A stretch of 64,000 nt of DNA from Rhizobium ruizarguesonis (GTDB taxonomy: Bacteria; Pseudomonadota; Alphaproteobacteria; Rhizobiales; Rhizobiaceae), in NCBI RefSeq assembly GCF_012349115.1, contig NZ_PQIG01000002.1, positions 1 through 64,000 on the forward strand. Reading direction: 5' to 3'. The position numbers and the translations under genes are program-made. The notes under the pieces were generated by a model. It saw only the letters and a list, made by a program, of their open reading frames with translations, was not told where the DNA came from and ran no database searches. Positions 33,919-43,030 of this stretch are shown here, piece by piece. How positions within the stretch are numbered: position 1 is the stretch's first letter; the number at the start of each line of letters is the position of its first letter.

Positions 33919-36222
33919 ATGAAGCCAGATAACCCGAACAGGGTCCCTTTAGATGTGTATCTGTCGTTTGTGAGCTCCCTTTCCGGGAACCGCATGACGT
34001 TGCTTGCTGGCGTGATCGTGCATGTCGCGACCTGCCTTGCCGTTGCTGCCAAGACGCAGTCCTTCGTCTACATCCTGCTGGCAGCCGCCTTCCTCCTGGT
34101 CTTCTGCGTTCGCATGGTCGTCTTCCGGCAGTTCGACCGCGTCGACAAGGAGAGCCTGTCGCACGCTGGAATCGAGCGTTGGGAGCGGATCCTGGTTGCC
34201 GGTGCGGCCTGCACTACCGCCCTGCTTGGCATCGCCAGCGGCTACGCCATCTTCGTCGTGCATGATTCCTTTGCGGAACTTGCCTGCATTGCCGTCACCA
34301 TGGCGACCATGGTTTCCGTTGTCGGCCGCAATTACGGTTCGCGCCTGGCGGTCGACCTCCAGACCTTCTCCTGCTGTCTGCCGATGATCGTCTGCAGCCT
34401 GTTGGCGCTGGATTTTTATCGTGGCCTGCTGTCGATCTTCCTCATTCCCTTCTGGCTGACGACGCGGGCCATGGCGAACGGCGTCCGCGAGTTCCTCTAT
34501 GAGAATGTCATCGCGCGCCGGGAAATCACCATCATCGCCGACCGCTTCGATACGGCGCTCAACAACATGCCGCATGGCTTGGTCATGGTCGATGCCGAAA
34601 ACCGTATCCAGGTCGTCAATCGCAAAGCCTGCGAGCTTCTGAAGATCGGTGCGCCGGAGCGGTTGAAGGACCGCGACCTCGGCGCCGTGCTGCGCTACGG
34701 CGCGCGCTACAGCTTCATGGACGCCTCGCAGCCGGAGCTCATCCTGCGCCAGCTCACCCAGGTCGCCGAAGGTAACCTGTCGCGCACGCTCATTCATTTC
34801 CCCGAGGGCCTGTCGCTCGAATTCTCCGCCAGCCGAAGGGCCGACGGCGGCGCGGTGCTGATCTTCGAGGACGTGTCGAGCCGGGTGAAGGCAGAGCAGA
34901 AGATCATGCACATGGTCCGCTTCGATGCGTTGACCGGCCTGCCGAACCGAGAATATTTCGGGCAGCTGGTGCAGGAGTATCTCGCCAAGCATCAGAGGAA
35001 GTCCGGGCCGCTCGGCTTCATGGTCCTCGATATCGACGAGTTCAAACATGTCAACGACATGCGCGGCCACGTCACGGGCGACCATCTGCTCTGCGCCATC
35101 GCCGCCCGCATCAAGCAGGCCTCCGGCAATGCCATCCTCGGCCGGTTGATGGGAGACCAGTTCATCCTGTTCTTCCCGCATGCCAAGGAGCCGGCTTCGC
35201 TCGATATCGAGATCCGCCGCGTGCACGCCGCAATCCAGGGCAATTACGCGGTCGACGAACTGACCTTCCTCGTTTCGCTCAGCGCCGGCTACGCGATCCT
35301 CGAAAGTGCCGCGTTTGCGATGGACGAATGGAGCGTCAAGGCGGACCTAGCGCTGTTCGAAAGCAAGTCGCGCTTCAAGGGCGGCATTTCCGGCTTCGAG
35401 CGGGAGATGGATGGCCGCTATATCGAGCAGCAGAAGCTGAAGGCGGATCTGCGCGACGCGGTCTCGGCGCAGGCGCTGCATCTCGCCTTCCAGCCGATGT
35501 TCCGGGCAGACGGCTCGCGGATCGAATGCGCCGAGGCGTTGGCGCGCTGGGTGCATCCGGAGAAGGGCTCGATCCCGCCCGACGTCTTCATCCGGCTCGC
35601 CGAGGATATGGGGATCATCTCCGACATTACCCGGTTCGTCCTGTTCAAGGCGTGCAGCGAATGCATGAACTGGCCGGAGCATATCGCTGTCTCGGTCAAC
35701 CTCTCGGCGCGGGACCTGCGCGATGCCGATATTGTCTCGGTGGTCGCCGAAGCGCTTGCTCATTCCGGCCTCGACGCGGCGCGGCTACATCTCGAAGTCA
35801 CCGAAAGCTGCCTGATCGACGAGCCGGCGGCCGTGCGCGCCATCCTGGCGGAGCTCAGGGCCCGCGGCATCACCATCGCTATCGACGATTTCGGTACCGG
35901 CTTCTCCAGCCTCAGCTATCTCGACACGCTACCGCTCGATATCGTCAAGATCGATCGCTCCTTCGTGCGCAACATCGTCGAGGATAACCGCCGCCTCAAG
36001 CTGCTGCGCGGCACGGTCCATCTCGCCCGCGAACTGGGCCTGAAGATCGTCATCGAAGGCGTCGAAACCGAGGAGCAGCTCGCGCTGCTCAACAAGCACC
36101 GCAGCGCCGATCTTGTTCAGGGCTATGTTTTCTCGCCGCCGGTGCCTTCGCAGAATATCCCGCTGTTGCAGCAGGGCATCGGCCGCCGCGTCGTGCAACG
36201 CCGCCGCAACAAGGTCGCCTGA
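33919..36222 (+). CDS. Membrane PAS-GGDEF-EAL protein with degenerate GGDEF, probable c-di-GMP phosphodiesterase
   Basis: A 767-residue protein. About five membrane helices (residues 20-185) are followed by a PAS-like domain (about 205-315, 'DRFDTALNNMPHGLVMVDAENRIQVVNRKA'). The GGDEF domain (about 330-490) carries MGDQF (411-415) in place of GGDEF and should be inactive as a cyclase, though it could bind GTP as a regulator. The EAL domain (about 505-755) has the signature Glu539 in CAEALARW and the loop 'DDFGTGFSSLSYLDTLPLDIVKIDRSF'. Cyclic-di-GMP hydrolysis is the likely output. GGGAAAG precedes the ATG at 33919. A FeeM-like gene follows 142 bases later. Confidence 0.9.
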   Translation: MKPDNPNRVPLDVYLSFVSSLSGNRMTLLAGVIVHVATCLAVAAKTQSFVYILLAAAFLLVFCVRMVVFRQFDRVDKESLSHAGIERWERILVAGAACTTALLGIASGYAIFVVHDSFAELACIAVTMATMVSVVGRNYGSRLAVDLQTFSCCLPMIVCSLLALDFYRGLLSIFLIPFWLTTRAMANGVREFLYENVIARREITIIADRFDTALNNMPHGLVMVDAENRIQVVNRKACELLKIGAPERLKDRDLGAVLRYGARYSFMDASQPELILRQLTQVAEGNLSRTLIHFPEGLSLEFSASRRADGGAVLIFEDVSSRVKAEQKIMHMVRFDALTGLPNREYFGQLVQEYLAKHQRKSGPLGFMVLDIDEFKHVNDMRGHVTGDHLLCAIAARIKQASGNAILGRLMGDQFILFFPHAKEPASLDIEIRRVHAAIQGNYAVDELTFLVSLSAGYAILESAAFAMDEWSVKADLALFESKSRFKGGISGFEREMDGRYIEQQKLKADLRDAVSAQALHLAFQPMFRADGSRIECAEALARWVHPEKGSIPPDVFIRLAEDMGIISDITRFVLFKACSECMNWPEHIAVSVNLSARDLRDADIVSVVAEALAHSGLDAARLHLEVTESCLIDEPAAVRAILAELRARGITIAIDDFGTGFSSLSYLDTLPLDIVKIDRSFVRNIVEDNRRLKLLRGTVHLARELGLKIVIEGVETEEQLALLNKHRSADLVQGYVFSPPVPSQNIPLLQQGIGRRVVQRRRNKVA

Positions 36223-36339
36223 GCGCTCTGCGACGGCCGGTTTTCCCCTGAAGAGCGCGCGGCGCGTTAACCTTAACACTTTAAAAACAACGGAAATTAT
36301 CGGATTTCCTTGCCTAAATTTCGCTGGCGTATGATTAAT

Positions 36340-36359
36340 GATCCGTTAACGAGCGGATC
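36340..36359. promoter_or_regulatory. Inverted repeat overlapping the ribosome-binding region of the FeeM-like gene
   Basis: GATCCG (36340-36345) and CGGATC (36354-36359) are perfect 6-bp arms around TTAACGAG. The right arm overlaps the weak Shine-Dalgarno-like GCGGATCGAG, only 5 bases from the ATG. It may be an operator or an RNA hairpin that limits translation. Confidence 0.4.
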
Positions 36360-36364
36360 GAGAA

Positions 36365-37117
36365 ATGTCAGAGACACTGTTCAAGCGTAGTGATTTCAGC
36401 ACAAAAATTTTGGAAGTTTTGGATCATGTCGAGTATCGCCGCGTCGAAAGCAGCGAAGACATGGAGCAGGTGGAACGGTTGCGCTACAAGGCTTACAAGG
36501 CCCATGACGTGCTGGCGCTCGCCCCGAAAGGGCTGCTGGACGACAGCGATTTCGACAGCCACGCCTATATTTTCGGTCTGTATTATTATGGGGAACTGGT
36601 CAGTACGATCCGGGTTCATTATGTGACACCCGAGCATCGCCTCAGTCAGTCCGGTGGCGCCTTTCCCGAGGCGATGGATGAACTTCTGGATGCCGGGTTG
36701 ACCTTGATCGATCCGGCACGTTTTGCCGCCGACCCCGAGCTCACCGCCGATCTGCCGTGGGTGCCCTATCTGACGCTGAGGCCCACCATCGTGGCGGCGG
36801 CGTATTTCCGTGCGGACCGCGTTCTTCAGTTCGTTCGGCCTCCGCATGCGGCCTTCTACAAGCGGGTCTTCTATGCCGATACAGTCGTGCCGGGCCGGCT
36901 TGCGAAGAATTACGGGATCGACATGACGCTGATGGCGACGAATGTGATCGAGGTCGGGCGGAAGCTGTTGACGCGCTATCCCTTCTTCATCTCCAGCGCC
37001 AGCGAGCAACGCATGATGTTTTCGCGTAATCCCAACGACACCTTGCCGCCGCTGACCATCATTCCGACGGCGCGTTTCGTGCCGCAAGGCGAACTCGGCA
37101 CCGACCTGCCGCTATAA
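36365..37117 (+). CDS. FeeM/LuxI-like acyltransferase (N-acyl amino acid or acyl-homoserine lactone synthase family)
   Basis: A 250-residue GNAT-fold protein. 'YRRVESSEDMEQVERLRYKAYKAHDVLA' (about residues 22-50) and 'YIFGLYYYGELVSTIRVHYVT' (about 63-83) match the catalytic core of N-acyl amino acid synthases such as FeeM and, more distantly, LuxI proteins. The central 'LTADLPWVPYLTLRPTIVAAAYFRADRVLQFVRPPHAAFYKRVF' corresponds to the acyl-carrier-binding face. The expected product is a long-chain acyl-amino acid made from acyl-ACP. No LuxR-type gene is adjacent, so its signalling role is inference. The start has no strong ribosome-binding site. Confidence 0.72.
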   Translation: MSETLFKRSDFSTKILEVLDHVEYRRVESSEDMEQVERLRYKAYKAHDVLALAPKGLLDDSDFDSHAYIFGLYYYGELVSTIRVHYVTPEHRLSQSGGAFPEAMDELLDAGLTLIDPARFAADPELTADLPWVPYLTLRPTIVAAAYFRADRVLQFVRPPHAAFYKRVFYADTVVPGRLAKNYGIDMTLMATNVIEVGRKLLTRYPFFISSASEQRMMFSRNPNDTLPPLTIIPTARFVPQGELGTDLPL

Positions 37118-37276
37118 TTTGTCCTTGTCCCCGAGGGGGAGGTGAAGGGCAGCTGACGTGGCGACGGAGGCAGGCGAATCGGCCGTCCTTCAGGCCACGT
37201 TCCGGGCCGCTGACATGGCCGTTGCGGCGTGTGCCTGCGGCATTCTCATGGATTGCGCTTTCGCCTGTCATTGTGT

Positions 37277-37315
37277 AATCCCTGCACGTAGGGATTTCCC
37301 TCGCCTAGAGGGAAA
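37277..37315. repeat. Two adjacent hairpins in the leader of the aa3-oxidase subunit IV gene
   Basis: AATCCCT-GCACGT-AGGGATT is followed, with a two-base overlap, by TTTCCCT-CGCCTAG-AGGGAAA. Both are perfect 7-bp stems. They lie about 40 bases before the downstream start codon. The rest of the gap 37118-37352 shows no gene. Confidence 0.55.
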
Positions 37316-37352
37316 TCAGGCAGCGCAGAGGCATTTCAGGGAGACGATATTT

Positions 37353-37577
37353 ATGGCCGAACATCATACCGGACCGGTCGAGACCGGCGCGCCGATGGAT
37401 TACAAAGAACATGAAAAGACCTACGACATGTTCATCGCCAGCGCGAAATACGGCTCGATGCTTCTCATCGTCCTCCTGCTTGCGATGACCGCCGGTTTCT
37501 TCGGCGGCGCCGGTCTTCTCGGCGGCCTCTTCGTCTTCATCATCCTTCTCGCCGCCGGCATCTTCCTGTTCCGCTGA
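37353..37577 (+). CDS. aa3-type cytochrome c oxidase subunit IV
   Basis: A 74-residue protein. A short hydrophilic head (MAEHHTGPVETGAPMDYKEH) contains the 'M-[DE]-x-x-E-H-x-x-T-[YF]' motif of bacterial aa3 oxidase subunit IV (here DYKEHEKTYDMFI), followed by two hydrophobic stretches that may form one hairpin or a long helix. The subunit stabilises the oxidase and is encoded far from the core cox genes in rhizobia. GGGAG lies 10 bases before the ATG at 37353. A palindromic element follows the stop, ahead of pntAA. Confidence 0.8.
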   Translation: MAEHHTGPVETGAPMDYKEHEKTYDMFIASAKYGSMLLIVLLLAMTAGFFGGAGLLGGLFVFIILLAAGIFLFR

Positions 37578-37596
37578 TCGCGTAGATTCAGAGGGT

Positions 37597-37639
37597 CAGA
37601 GCGTCCTTTGTGCGTCCGAAAGGACGCACGGCGCTCTGA
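37597..37639 (+). repeat. Short dispersed palindromic element upstream of pntAA
   Basis: CAGAGCGTCCTTTGTGCGTC then CGAAAGGACGCACGGCGCTCTGA forms a long hairpin (GTGCGTCC paired with GGACGCAC, GAGCG paired with CGCTC). It matches the elements at 16749-16790 and 42987-43030. Confidence 0.72.
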
Positions 37640-37732
37640 GGGGAGGAGAGCTTCTCCGAAGCTTTGTGAATGAGGTGCTTGGCCCGCGCAGGTGAGCCTG
37701 CGGCGGTCCGGCTGACCCGGAGGAGGGGGCAG

Positions 37733-38881
37733 TTGGGCAATATCGTTTTCGTTGCAAGGGAAATTGCGGGCGAGGAGACACGTGTCGCTGCCTCCGCCGA
37801 GACCGTGAAGAAGATGAAGAATTTCGGCTTCGACGTCGTCGTCGAAGCCGGTGCCGGTGCGGCTTCGCGCATTCCAGACGGGGAGTTCGAGGCCGCGGGC
37901 GCCAGGATCGGCAGTTTTGCGGATGCAGCCTCCGCGGATGTGGTGTTGAAGGTGCGCCGGCCCAGCGGATCGGAAATCTCCGGCTATAAAAGCGGCGCCG
38001 TGATCATCGCCATTATGGATCCCTACGGCAATGACGAAGCGATTGCGGCTTTGGCAAGTGCCGGGCTTTCGGCTTTCGCGATGGAACTGATGCCGCGCAT
38101 TACCCGCGCCCAGTCCATGGATGTGCTGTCGTCCCAGGCCAATCTCGCCGGTTACCAAGCCGTCATCGAGGCGGCCGCGGTTTATGACCGCGCCATGCCG
38201 ATGATGATGACGGCGGCCGGCACCGTGCCGGCCGCCAAGGTCTTCGTCATGGGCGCCGGCGTCGCGGGTCTTCAGGCGATCGCGACCGCGCGCCGCCTCG
38301 GCGCGGCGGTCTCGGCCACCGATGTTCGCCCCGCCGCCAAGGAGCAGGTCGCCTCACTCGGCGCCAAGTTCATCGCCGTCGAAGACGACGAGTTCAAGGC
38401 GGCGGAAACGGCCGGCGGCTATGCCAAGGAAATGTCCGCCGACTATCAGGCGAAACAGGCGGCTCTGATTGCCGAACACATCGCCAAGCAGGATATTGTC
38501 ATCACCACCGCGCTGATCCCCGGTCGTGCGGCACCGCGGCTCGTTTCGCGCGCCATGCTCGCCTCGATGAAATCAGGTGCGGTCGCCATCGACCTCGCGG
38601 TCGAGCGCGGCGGCAATATCGAGGGCGTCGTCCCCGGCGAGATCGCCGATGTCGAAGGCGTCAGGGTGATCGGTTTCGCCAACATGCCGGGCCGGGTTGC
38701 TGCCAGCGCCTCGGCGCTCTACGCCAAGAACCTCGTGACCTTCCTCGAGACCATGGTCAACAAGGAAACCCGGAGCGTCGTCGTCAATCTTGACGACGAG
38801 CTCGTCAAGGCGACGATGCTGACCTATGCCGGCGACGTGGTTCATCCCGCCTTCGGCGGCGCGAAGAAGGGAGACATCTGA
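37733..38881 (+). CDS. pntAA: NAD(P) transhydrogenase subunit alpha part 1 (NAD-binding domain I)
   Basis: A 382-residue soluble subunit that binds NAD(H) in proton-translocating transhydrogenase. The Rossmann motif '[44 protein letters not shown]' is near residues 165-205, with 'RAPRLV'-like mobile loop segments '[17 protein letters not shown]' near 260. The likely start is TTG 37733, 3-4 bases after AGGAGGGGGC, giving [19 protein letters not shown], which fits the family N-terminus. The next gene overlaps by one base (TGATG). The split alpha subunit is usual in alphaproteobacteria. Confidence 0.93.
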   Translation: MGNIVFVAREIAGEETRVAASAETVKKMKNFGFDVVVEAGAGAASRIPDGEFEAAGARIGSFADAASADVVLKVRRPSGSEISGYKSGAVIIAIMDPYGNDEAIAALASAGLSAFAMELMPRITRAQSMDVLSSQANLAGYQAVIEAAAVYDRAMPMMMTAAGTVPAAKVFVMGAGVAGLQAIATARRLGAAVSATDVRPAAKEQVASLGAKFIAVEDDEFKAAETAGGYAKEMSADYQAKQAALIAEHIAKQDIVITTALIPGRAAPRLVSRAMLASMKSGAVAIDLAVERGGNIEGVVPGEIADVEGVRVIGFANMPGRVAASASALYAKNLVTFLETMVNKETRSVVVNLDDELVKATMLTYAGDVVHPAFGGAKKGDI

Positions 38882-39279
38882 TGGCCAGTGAAGCAATGGA
38901 CAGGGCGCTGGAGCAGCTCGACCAGGCGGTGACTGCCGTCATCACGGCGGCGGCCCAGGCGCCGGAAGCGGCAAGCGCTGCGACCGGCGGGGCGATCGAT
39001 CCTTTCGTCTTCCAGCTCGCCATCTTCGTATTGTCGATCTTCGTCGGCTATTACGTCGTGTGGTCGGTGACGCCGGCACTGCATACGCCGCTGATGGCCG
39101 TCACCAATGCGATCTCCTCCGTCATCGTCGTCGGCGCGCTTCTGGCGGTCGGCATCTCGACCAGCGGGCTTGCGGCCGGCTTCGGTTTCGTCGCCCTCGT
39201 GCTCGTCTCGGTGAACATCTTCGGCGGCTTCCTCGTCACGCAGCGGATGCTTTCGATGTACCGCAAGAAGGACCGGTGA
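38881..39279 (+). CDS. pntAB: NAD(P) transhydrogenase subunit alpha part 2 (membrane domain)
   Basis: A 132-residue protein with an Ala-rich head and about four membrane helices (roughly 42-62, 66-80, 84-101 and 104-122). The segment '[33 protein letters not shown]' is diagnostic of the alpha-subunit membrane part (domain II). It joins PntAA and PntB to form the proton channel. Translation is coupled to pntAA by the TGATG overlap, and pntB begins 7 bases later. Confidence 0.95.
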   Translation: MASEAMDRALEQLDQAVTAVITAAAQAPEAASAATGGAIDPFVFQLAIFVLSIFVGYYVVWSVTPALHTPLMAVTNAISSVIVVGALLAVGISTSGLAAGFGFVALVLVSVNIFGGFLVTQRMLSMYRKKDR

Positions 39280-39286
39280 GGGACCG

Positions 39287-40681
39287 ATGACCAATATCGC
39301 AGCCTTCCTCTACCTTGTCTCTGGGGTGCTCTTCATCCTGGCACTGCGCGGCCTGTCGCATCCGGCCACCAGCCGCAAGGGCAATCTCTACGGCATGATC
39401 GGCATGGGGATCGCGATCCTGACGACGCTGGTGCTGGCCACCCCGAATTTCGGCGGCTTCGTGCTGATCGTCCTTGGCCTTGCCATCGGCGGCAGCGTCG
39501 GCGCCTATGTCGCCCGCACCATCCCCATGACCTCGATGCCGCAGCTCGTCGCCGGTTTCCATTCGCTGGTTGGCCTTGCCGCCGTGCTGGTCGCGGCCTC
39601 CGCGCTCTACACGCCTGCCTCCTTCGGCATCGGCGAGATCGGCCAGATTTACACCGAGGCGCGTATCGAGATGGCGCTCGGCGTGGCGATCGGAGCGCTG
39701 ACCTTCACCGGTTCGATCATCGCCTTCCTGAAGCTCGACGGGCGCATGTCCGGCAAGCCGATCCTGCTGCCTTACCGGCATGTGATCAATGCGAGCCTGC
39801 TGGTGCTGATCGTGCTCTTCATCATCGGGCTTGCCGCCACCGAAAGCCATTTCGACTTCTGGGCCGTCGTGGCCTTGTCGCTGGCGCTCGGCGTTCTGCT
39901 GATCGTGCCGATCGGCGGGGCCGATATGCCCGTCGTCGTCTCGATGCTGAACTCCTATTCAGGCTGGGCCGCGGCCGGCATCGGCTTCACGCTCGGCAAT
40001 CTGGCGCTGATCATCACCGGCGCGCTCGTCGGTTCCTCCGGCGCGATCCTCTCCTACATCATGTGCAAGGGCATGAACCGTTCCTTCGTCTCCGTCATCC
40101 TCGGCGGTTTCGGCGGCGAGACGGCGTCCGGCGGACCCGACACATCAGACAAGACCGTCAAGCTCGGCTCGGCCGAGGATGCGGCTTATCTGATGGCCAA
40201 CGCATCGAAGGTCATCATCGTGCCGGGATACGGCATGGCCGTCGCCCAGGCCCAGCATGCGCTGCGCGAACTTGCCGACACTCTGAAGAAGAACGGCGTT
40301 GAGGTGAAATATGCGATCCACCCGGTCGCAGGCCGGATGCCCGGCCACATGAACGTGTTGCTCGCCGAAGCGAATGTTCCCTATGACGAGGTTTTCGAGC
40401 TCGAGGATATCAACTCGGAATTCGCCCAGGCCGACGTCGCCTATGTCATCGGCGCCAATGACGTCACCAATCCGGCGGCGCGCGACGACAAGACTTCGCC
40501 GATCTACGGCATGCCGATCCTCGACGTCGACCGGGCAAAGACCTGCCTCTTTGTCAAACGCTCGCTCGGTTCAGGTTATGCCGGCATCGACAATACGCTG
40601 TTCTACAAGGATGGTACGATGATGCTGCTCGGCGATGCGAAGAAGATGACCGAGGATATCAACAAGGCGATCGCGCACTGA
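39287..40681 (+). CDS. pntB: NAD(P) transhydrogenase subunit beta
   Basis: A 464-residue subunit with about nine membrane helices (residues 5-260) and the NADP(H)-binding domain III at the C-terminus. The latter shows 'VIIVPGYGMAVAQAQHALRELADTLKKNGVEVKYAIHPVAGRMPGHMNVLLAEANVPYDEV' and 'VIGANDVTNPAARDD'. The membrane part holds 'VAGFHSLVGLAAVLVA', whose His participates in proton transfer. The complex makes NADPH from NADH using the proton gradient. It ends the three-gene operon and is followed by a hairpin. Confidence 0.95.
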   Translation: MTNIAAFLYLVSGVLFILALRGLSHPATSRKGNLYGMIGMGIAILTTLVLATPNFGGFVLIVLGLAIGGSVGAYVARTIPMTSMPQLVAGFHSLVGLAAVLVAASALYTPASFGIGEIGQIYTEARIEMALGVAIGALTFTGSIIAFLKLDGRMSGKPILLPYRHVINASLLVLIVLFIIGLAATESHFDFWAVVALSLALGVLLIVPIGGADMPVVVSMLNSYSGWAAAGIGFTLGNLALIITGALVGSSGAILSYIMCKGMNRSFVSVILGGFGGETASGGPDTSDKTVKLGSAEDAAYLMANASKVIIVPGYGMAVAQAQHALRELADTLKKNGVEVKYAIHPVAGRMPGHMNVLLAEANVPYDEVFELEDINSEFAQADVAYVIGANDVTNPAARDDKTSPIYGMPILDVDRAKTCLFVKRSLGSGYAGIDNTLFYKDGTMMLLGDAKKMTEDINKAIAH

Positions 40682-40693
40682 TCGACGCAGATA

Positions 40694-40721
40694 CAGCCGC
40701 CCTTCGGGCGGCTGCTTCGTT
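40694..40721 (+). terminator. Hairpin terminator after pntB
   Basis: CAGCCGCCC-TTC-GGGCGGCTG is a perfect 9-bp stem with a tight loop starting 13 bases after the stop. The following CTTCGTTC is a weak T-run. Confidence 0.65.
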
Positions 40722-40768
40722 CACGCGGCAGGCCACTGCTGTCTGCCTTGGCTGGGCGGCCGCTTTCG

Positions 40769-41251
40769 TCAGGTTTCGCCCGGCACGAGTGTCATCTTTT
40801 CGACGCCGATCGCCAGGTTCAGGCCTTCCTGAGCCTGGACGTTCAACGGCTGCAGCATGAAGGCCTTGTCGGTGCCGCCGGCGATGACCTTGGCGCCGGC
40901 GCCTGCACCGATGCTCGCATCGGCGCCGATCCCGTAATATTCGCCGGCAAGGGCGAATTGCGGGATATCCGTGCCGGTCTTTGCCAGCACCTGCCAGATC
41001 ATGACGCTCTTGCCGGTCTGGCCGATATCGAGGCCGAATTTCTCGATTTTGCCGGCATAGACTGCCTTTGCGCCGCCAGCCGCCGGCGTATAGGTGCAGA
41101 TAAGGTTCTTCTGCGAGGTGACGATCAGACCCTGACCGCCATCCGATCCGCAGACCAGACGGCCAAGCGTGACATAGTTTTCCGCGCCCGCCGGGCTCGC
41201 CCAGGCAGTGGCCGTCAGCGCCGCGGCTGCGATCATCGTTTGCTTGAACAT
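40769..41251 (-). CDS. DUF992 family secreted protein
   Basis: A 160-residue protein with a signal peptide (about residues 1-23, ending SPAGA). The mature part starts 'ENYVTLGRLVCGSDGGQGLIVTSQKNLICTYTP', the DUF992 pattern with two conserved cysteines that may form a disulfide, and continues with 'YAGKIEKFGLDIGQTGKSVMIWQVLA' and 'GADASIGAGAGAKVIAGG'. The family is almost confined to Rhizobiales and its function is unknown. GGAGAAAGACC lies just before the start. It converges on pntB. Confidence 0.85.
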   Translation of the reverse strand: MFKQTMIAAAALTATAWASPAGAENYVTLGRLVCGSDGGQGLIVTSQKNLICTYTPAAGGAKAVYAGKIEKFGLDIGQTGKSVMIWQVLAKTGTDIPQFALAGEYYGIGADASIGAGAGAKVIAGGTDKAFMLQPLNVQAQEGLNLAIGVEKMTLVPGET

Positions 41252-41312
41252 GGTCTTTCTCCTTTGGAACGACCTGTCCGAAACGGGTGGAGGTAGCGAT
41301 TGTTCCCGGGGC

Positions 41313-42968
41313 TTAGTCCCGCTCCAGCGTGGCGCGCTGCGCCGTCAGCACCCATAACAGGCCTTCGGGCCGGAAATCGATCTCGACCGTGCCGCGGAAG
41401 GCGGAGGCGGCATGGGCTTTGATAACGGTCGTGCCGAAGCCCGAGCGCGATGGCTGCTCGGTGACCGGTGGGCCGCCGCGCTCCTCCCAGGTGAAGCGAA
41501 GCAGGGCATCCGGCTTGTCTTCTTCGCTGACGTCGCGCCACTCGAAGCGGACACGGCCTTGCGGTACGGAAAGCGCACCGTATTTCACCGAATTGGTGGC
41601 GAGTTCATGCAAGGCGAGGCCGAGATTCTGCACGGCATCCGGCTTCAGCACGAAGTCTTTGCCGCTGATGTTGATCTGCTCGCGCGATTGCGGGAAGGCC
41701 TGCAGATGGATGTCGACGACCCGCCGCAGCGACACGCCTCCCCATTGCTCGCTGGTCAGCAGCTCGATCGAACGCACCAACCCCTCGAGGCGGTCGGAGA
41801 CGGCGGCGCGGAAGGACTCGACGCTGTCGGACTGCTTGGCGAGCTGGCGCATCATTGCCTGGGCAAGCGTCAGGAGATTCTTGGTGCGGTGGACGAGCTC
41901 GTGCATGACGAAACGCAGCCGGTCCTCGGTCTGGCTACGATCGAAAGAGGCATTCGAAAGGGCAATCGCCACCTGGTTCGCCTCGATGACGCTGGTTTCG
42001 ACCGGTGAGACGATATGGCCTTCGCCCATGCGGTTCGCCATGTCGGCGATATCGCGGATGGTGGTGCGCACCTGCCGTGCGACGGCATAGGCGGCCAGCA
42101 CGGCGACGAGCACCAGTGCCACGCCGCCGATGATGAGGAAACGCCAGGTGCTGAGGATCGAAGCCTGGGCGATCGGTCCCCAGATCACCGTCTTCCACGA
42201 CCAACCGGGAATTTGGGCATAACCGAGGAGCATGTGCGGCAGGATCTTCTCGTCTTGGAAGACGCCGCGGGACACGGTGAGCGCCGGTAGAATGCGTGGG
42301 TCGAAGGGCGTGCCGGGTTCGAGATTGGCAGGGCCGGTCGCTGCAACGACGTGGCCGCTCTCATCGATGACGGCGGCCGACCAGCCGGGCGCAAGGCCTT
42401 CGGTGGTCACGAGCTTGCCCAGATCCTTGGCATCCTGCGTGATGATGAGGGCCGCGACCGGATCATTCTTCCGTGGCAGGGTGACGTTATAGACCCATTC
42501 GCCGCTGGTCCGGCCGCGAAAGACGTCTGATGCCTCGATGCGACCGGAAGCCATGACCGCTTCGAGGGATGTCATGTTCGCCGTTTTGCCGAGCGGCGTG
42601 CCGAACGCCCGGCGCGTGTTCAGCAGCTGCTGGCCGGTGCGGTCGACGGCAATGACGAAAAGAGTGTTGTCTCTAAGGGCCGTTTCCGTGCGCTCGTGGA
42701 AGGAGGCGAGATTGCCGTTTTCAAGCTCGGGCGAACTCGAAAGCAGCCGCAGGGTCGTCGCCATGTCCTGAAGCTGGCGGTCGATGATGCGTGAAAGGGC
42801 AAGCGCATCCTGGGCCGTCTCGCGCTTCAGCGTCGAACGCTGGTTGTCCTCCAGCTGCAGCAGAAGCAGCGCCACGAAGGCGAAGATCGGCAATGCGATC
42901 GCCACCGCCATGGCGACGAGGTAGGTTCCGATCGAGGCTTTCGGAAAGAACAGCGCGACGATCTTCAT
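41313..42968 (-). CDS. Membrane sensor histidine kinase, HWE/HisKA_2 class
   Basis: A 551-residue kinase. Two membrane helices (about residues 12-35 and 270-290) bracket a periplasmic dCache-type sensor (about 40-265). A HAMP-like linker ('VRTTIRDIADMANRMGEGHIVSP') leads to the phosphoacceptor helix 'FVMHELVHRTKNLLTLAQAMMRQLA' with His360 in the HRTKN motif. The ATP-binding domain shows 'LGLALHELATNSVKYGALSVPQG' with an N-box Asn and 'GFGTTVI' as the G-box. This class often targets general-stress or unorthodox regulators in alphaproteobacteria. No response regulator is adjacent. The start at 42968 avoids reading through the palindromic element upstream. Confidence 0.88.
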   Translation of the reverse strand: MKIVALFFPKASIGTYLVAMAVAIALPIFAFVALLLLQLEDNQRSTLKRETAQDALALSRIIDRQLQDMATTLRLLSSSPELENGNLASFHERTETALRDNTLFVIAVDRTGQQLLNTRRAFGTPLGKTANMTSLEAVMASGRIEASDVFRGRTSGEWVYNVTLPRKNDPVAALIITQDAKDLGKLVTTEGLAPGWSAAVIDESGHVVAATGPANLEPGTPFDPRILPALTVSRGVFQDEKILPHMLLGYAQIPGWSWKTVIWGPIAQASILSTWRFLIIGGVALVLVAVLAAYAVARQVRTTIRDIADMANRMGEGHIVSPVETSVIEANQVAIALSNASFDRSQTEDRLRFVMHELVHRTKNLLTLAQAMMRQLAKQSDSVESFRAAVSDRLEGLVRSIELLTSEQWGGVSLRRVVDIHLQAFPQSREQINISGKDFVLKPDAVQNLGLALHELATNSVKYGALSVPQGRVRFEWRDVSEEDKPDALLRFTWEERGGPPVTEQPSRSGFGTTVIKAHAASAFRGTVEIDFRPEGLLWVLTAQRATLERD

Positions 42969-42986
42969 CTGTCGCAATTCAAAATG

Positions 42987-43030
42987 TTGCAATGTCCTTT
43001 GCGCGTCTGAAAAGACGCGCGGCGCTGTGA
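42987..43030 (+). repeat. Short dispersed palindromic element in the kinase leader
   Basis: TTGCAATGTCCTTTGCGCGT then CTGAAAAGACGCGCGGCGCTGTGA. The stem GCGCGTCT/AGACGCGC is perfect. It is the cleanest copy of the family also found at 15468, 16749 and 37597, and lies 18 bases upstream of the kinase start. Confidence 0.72.
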
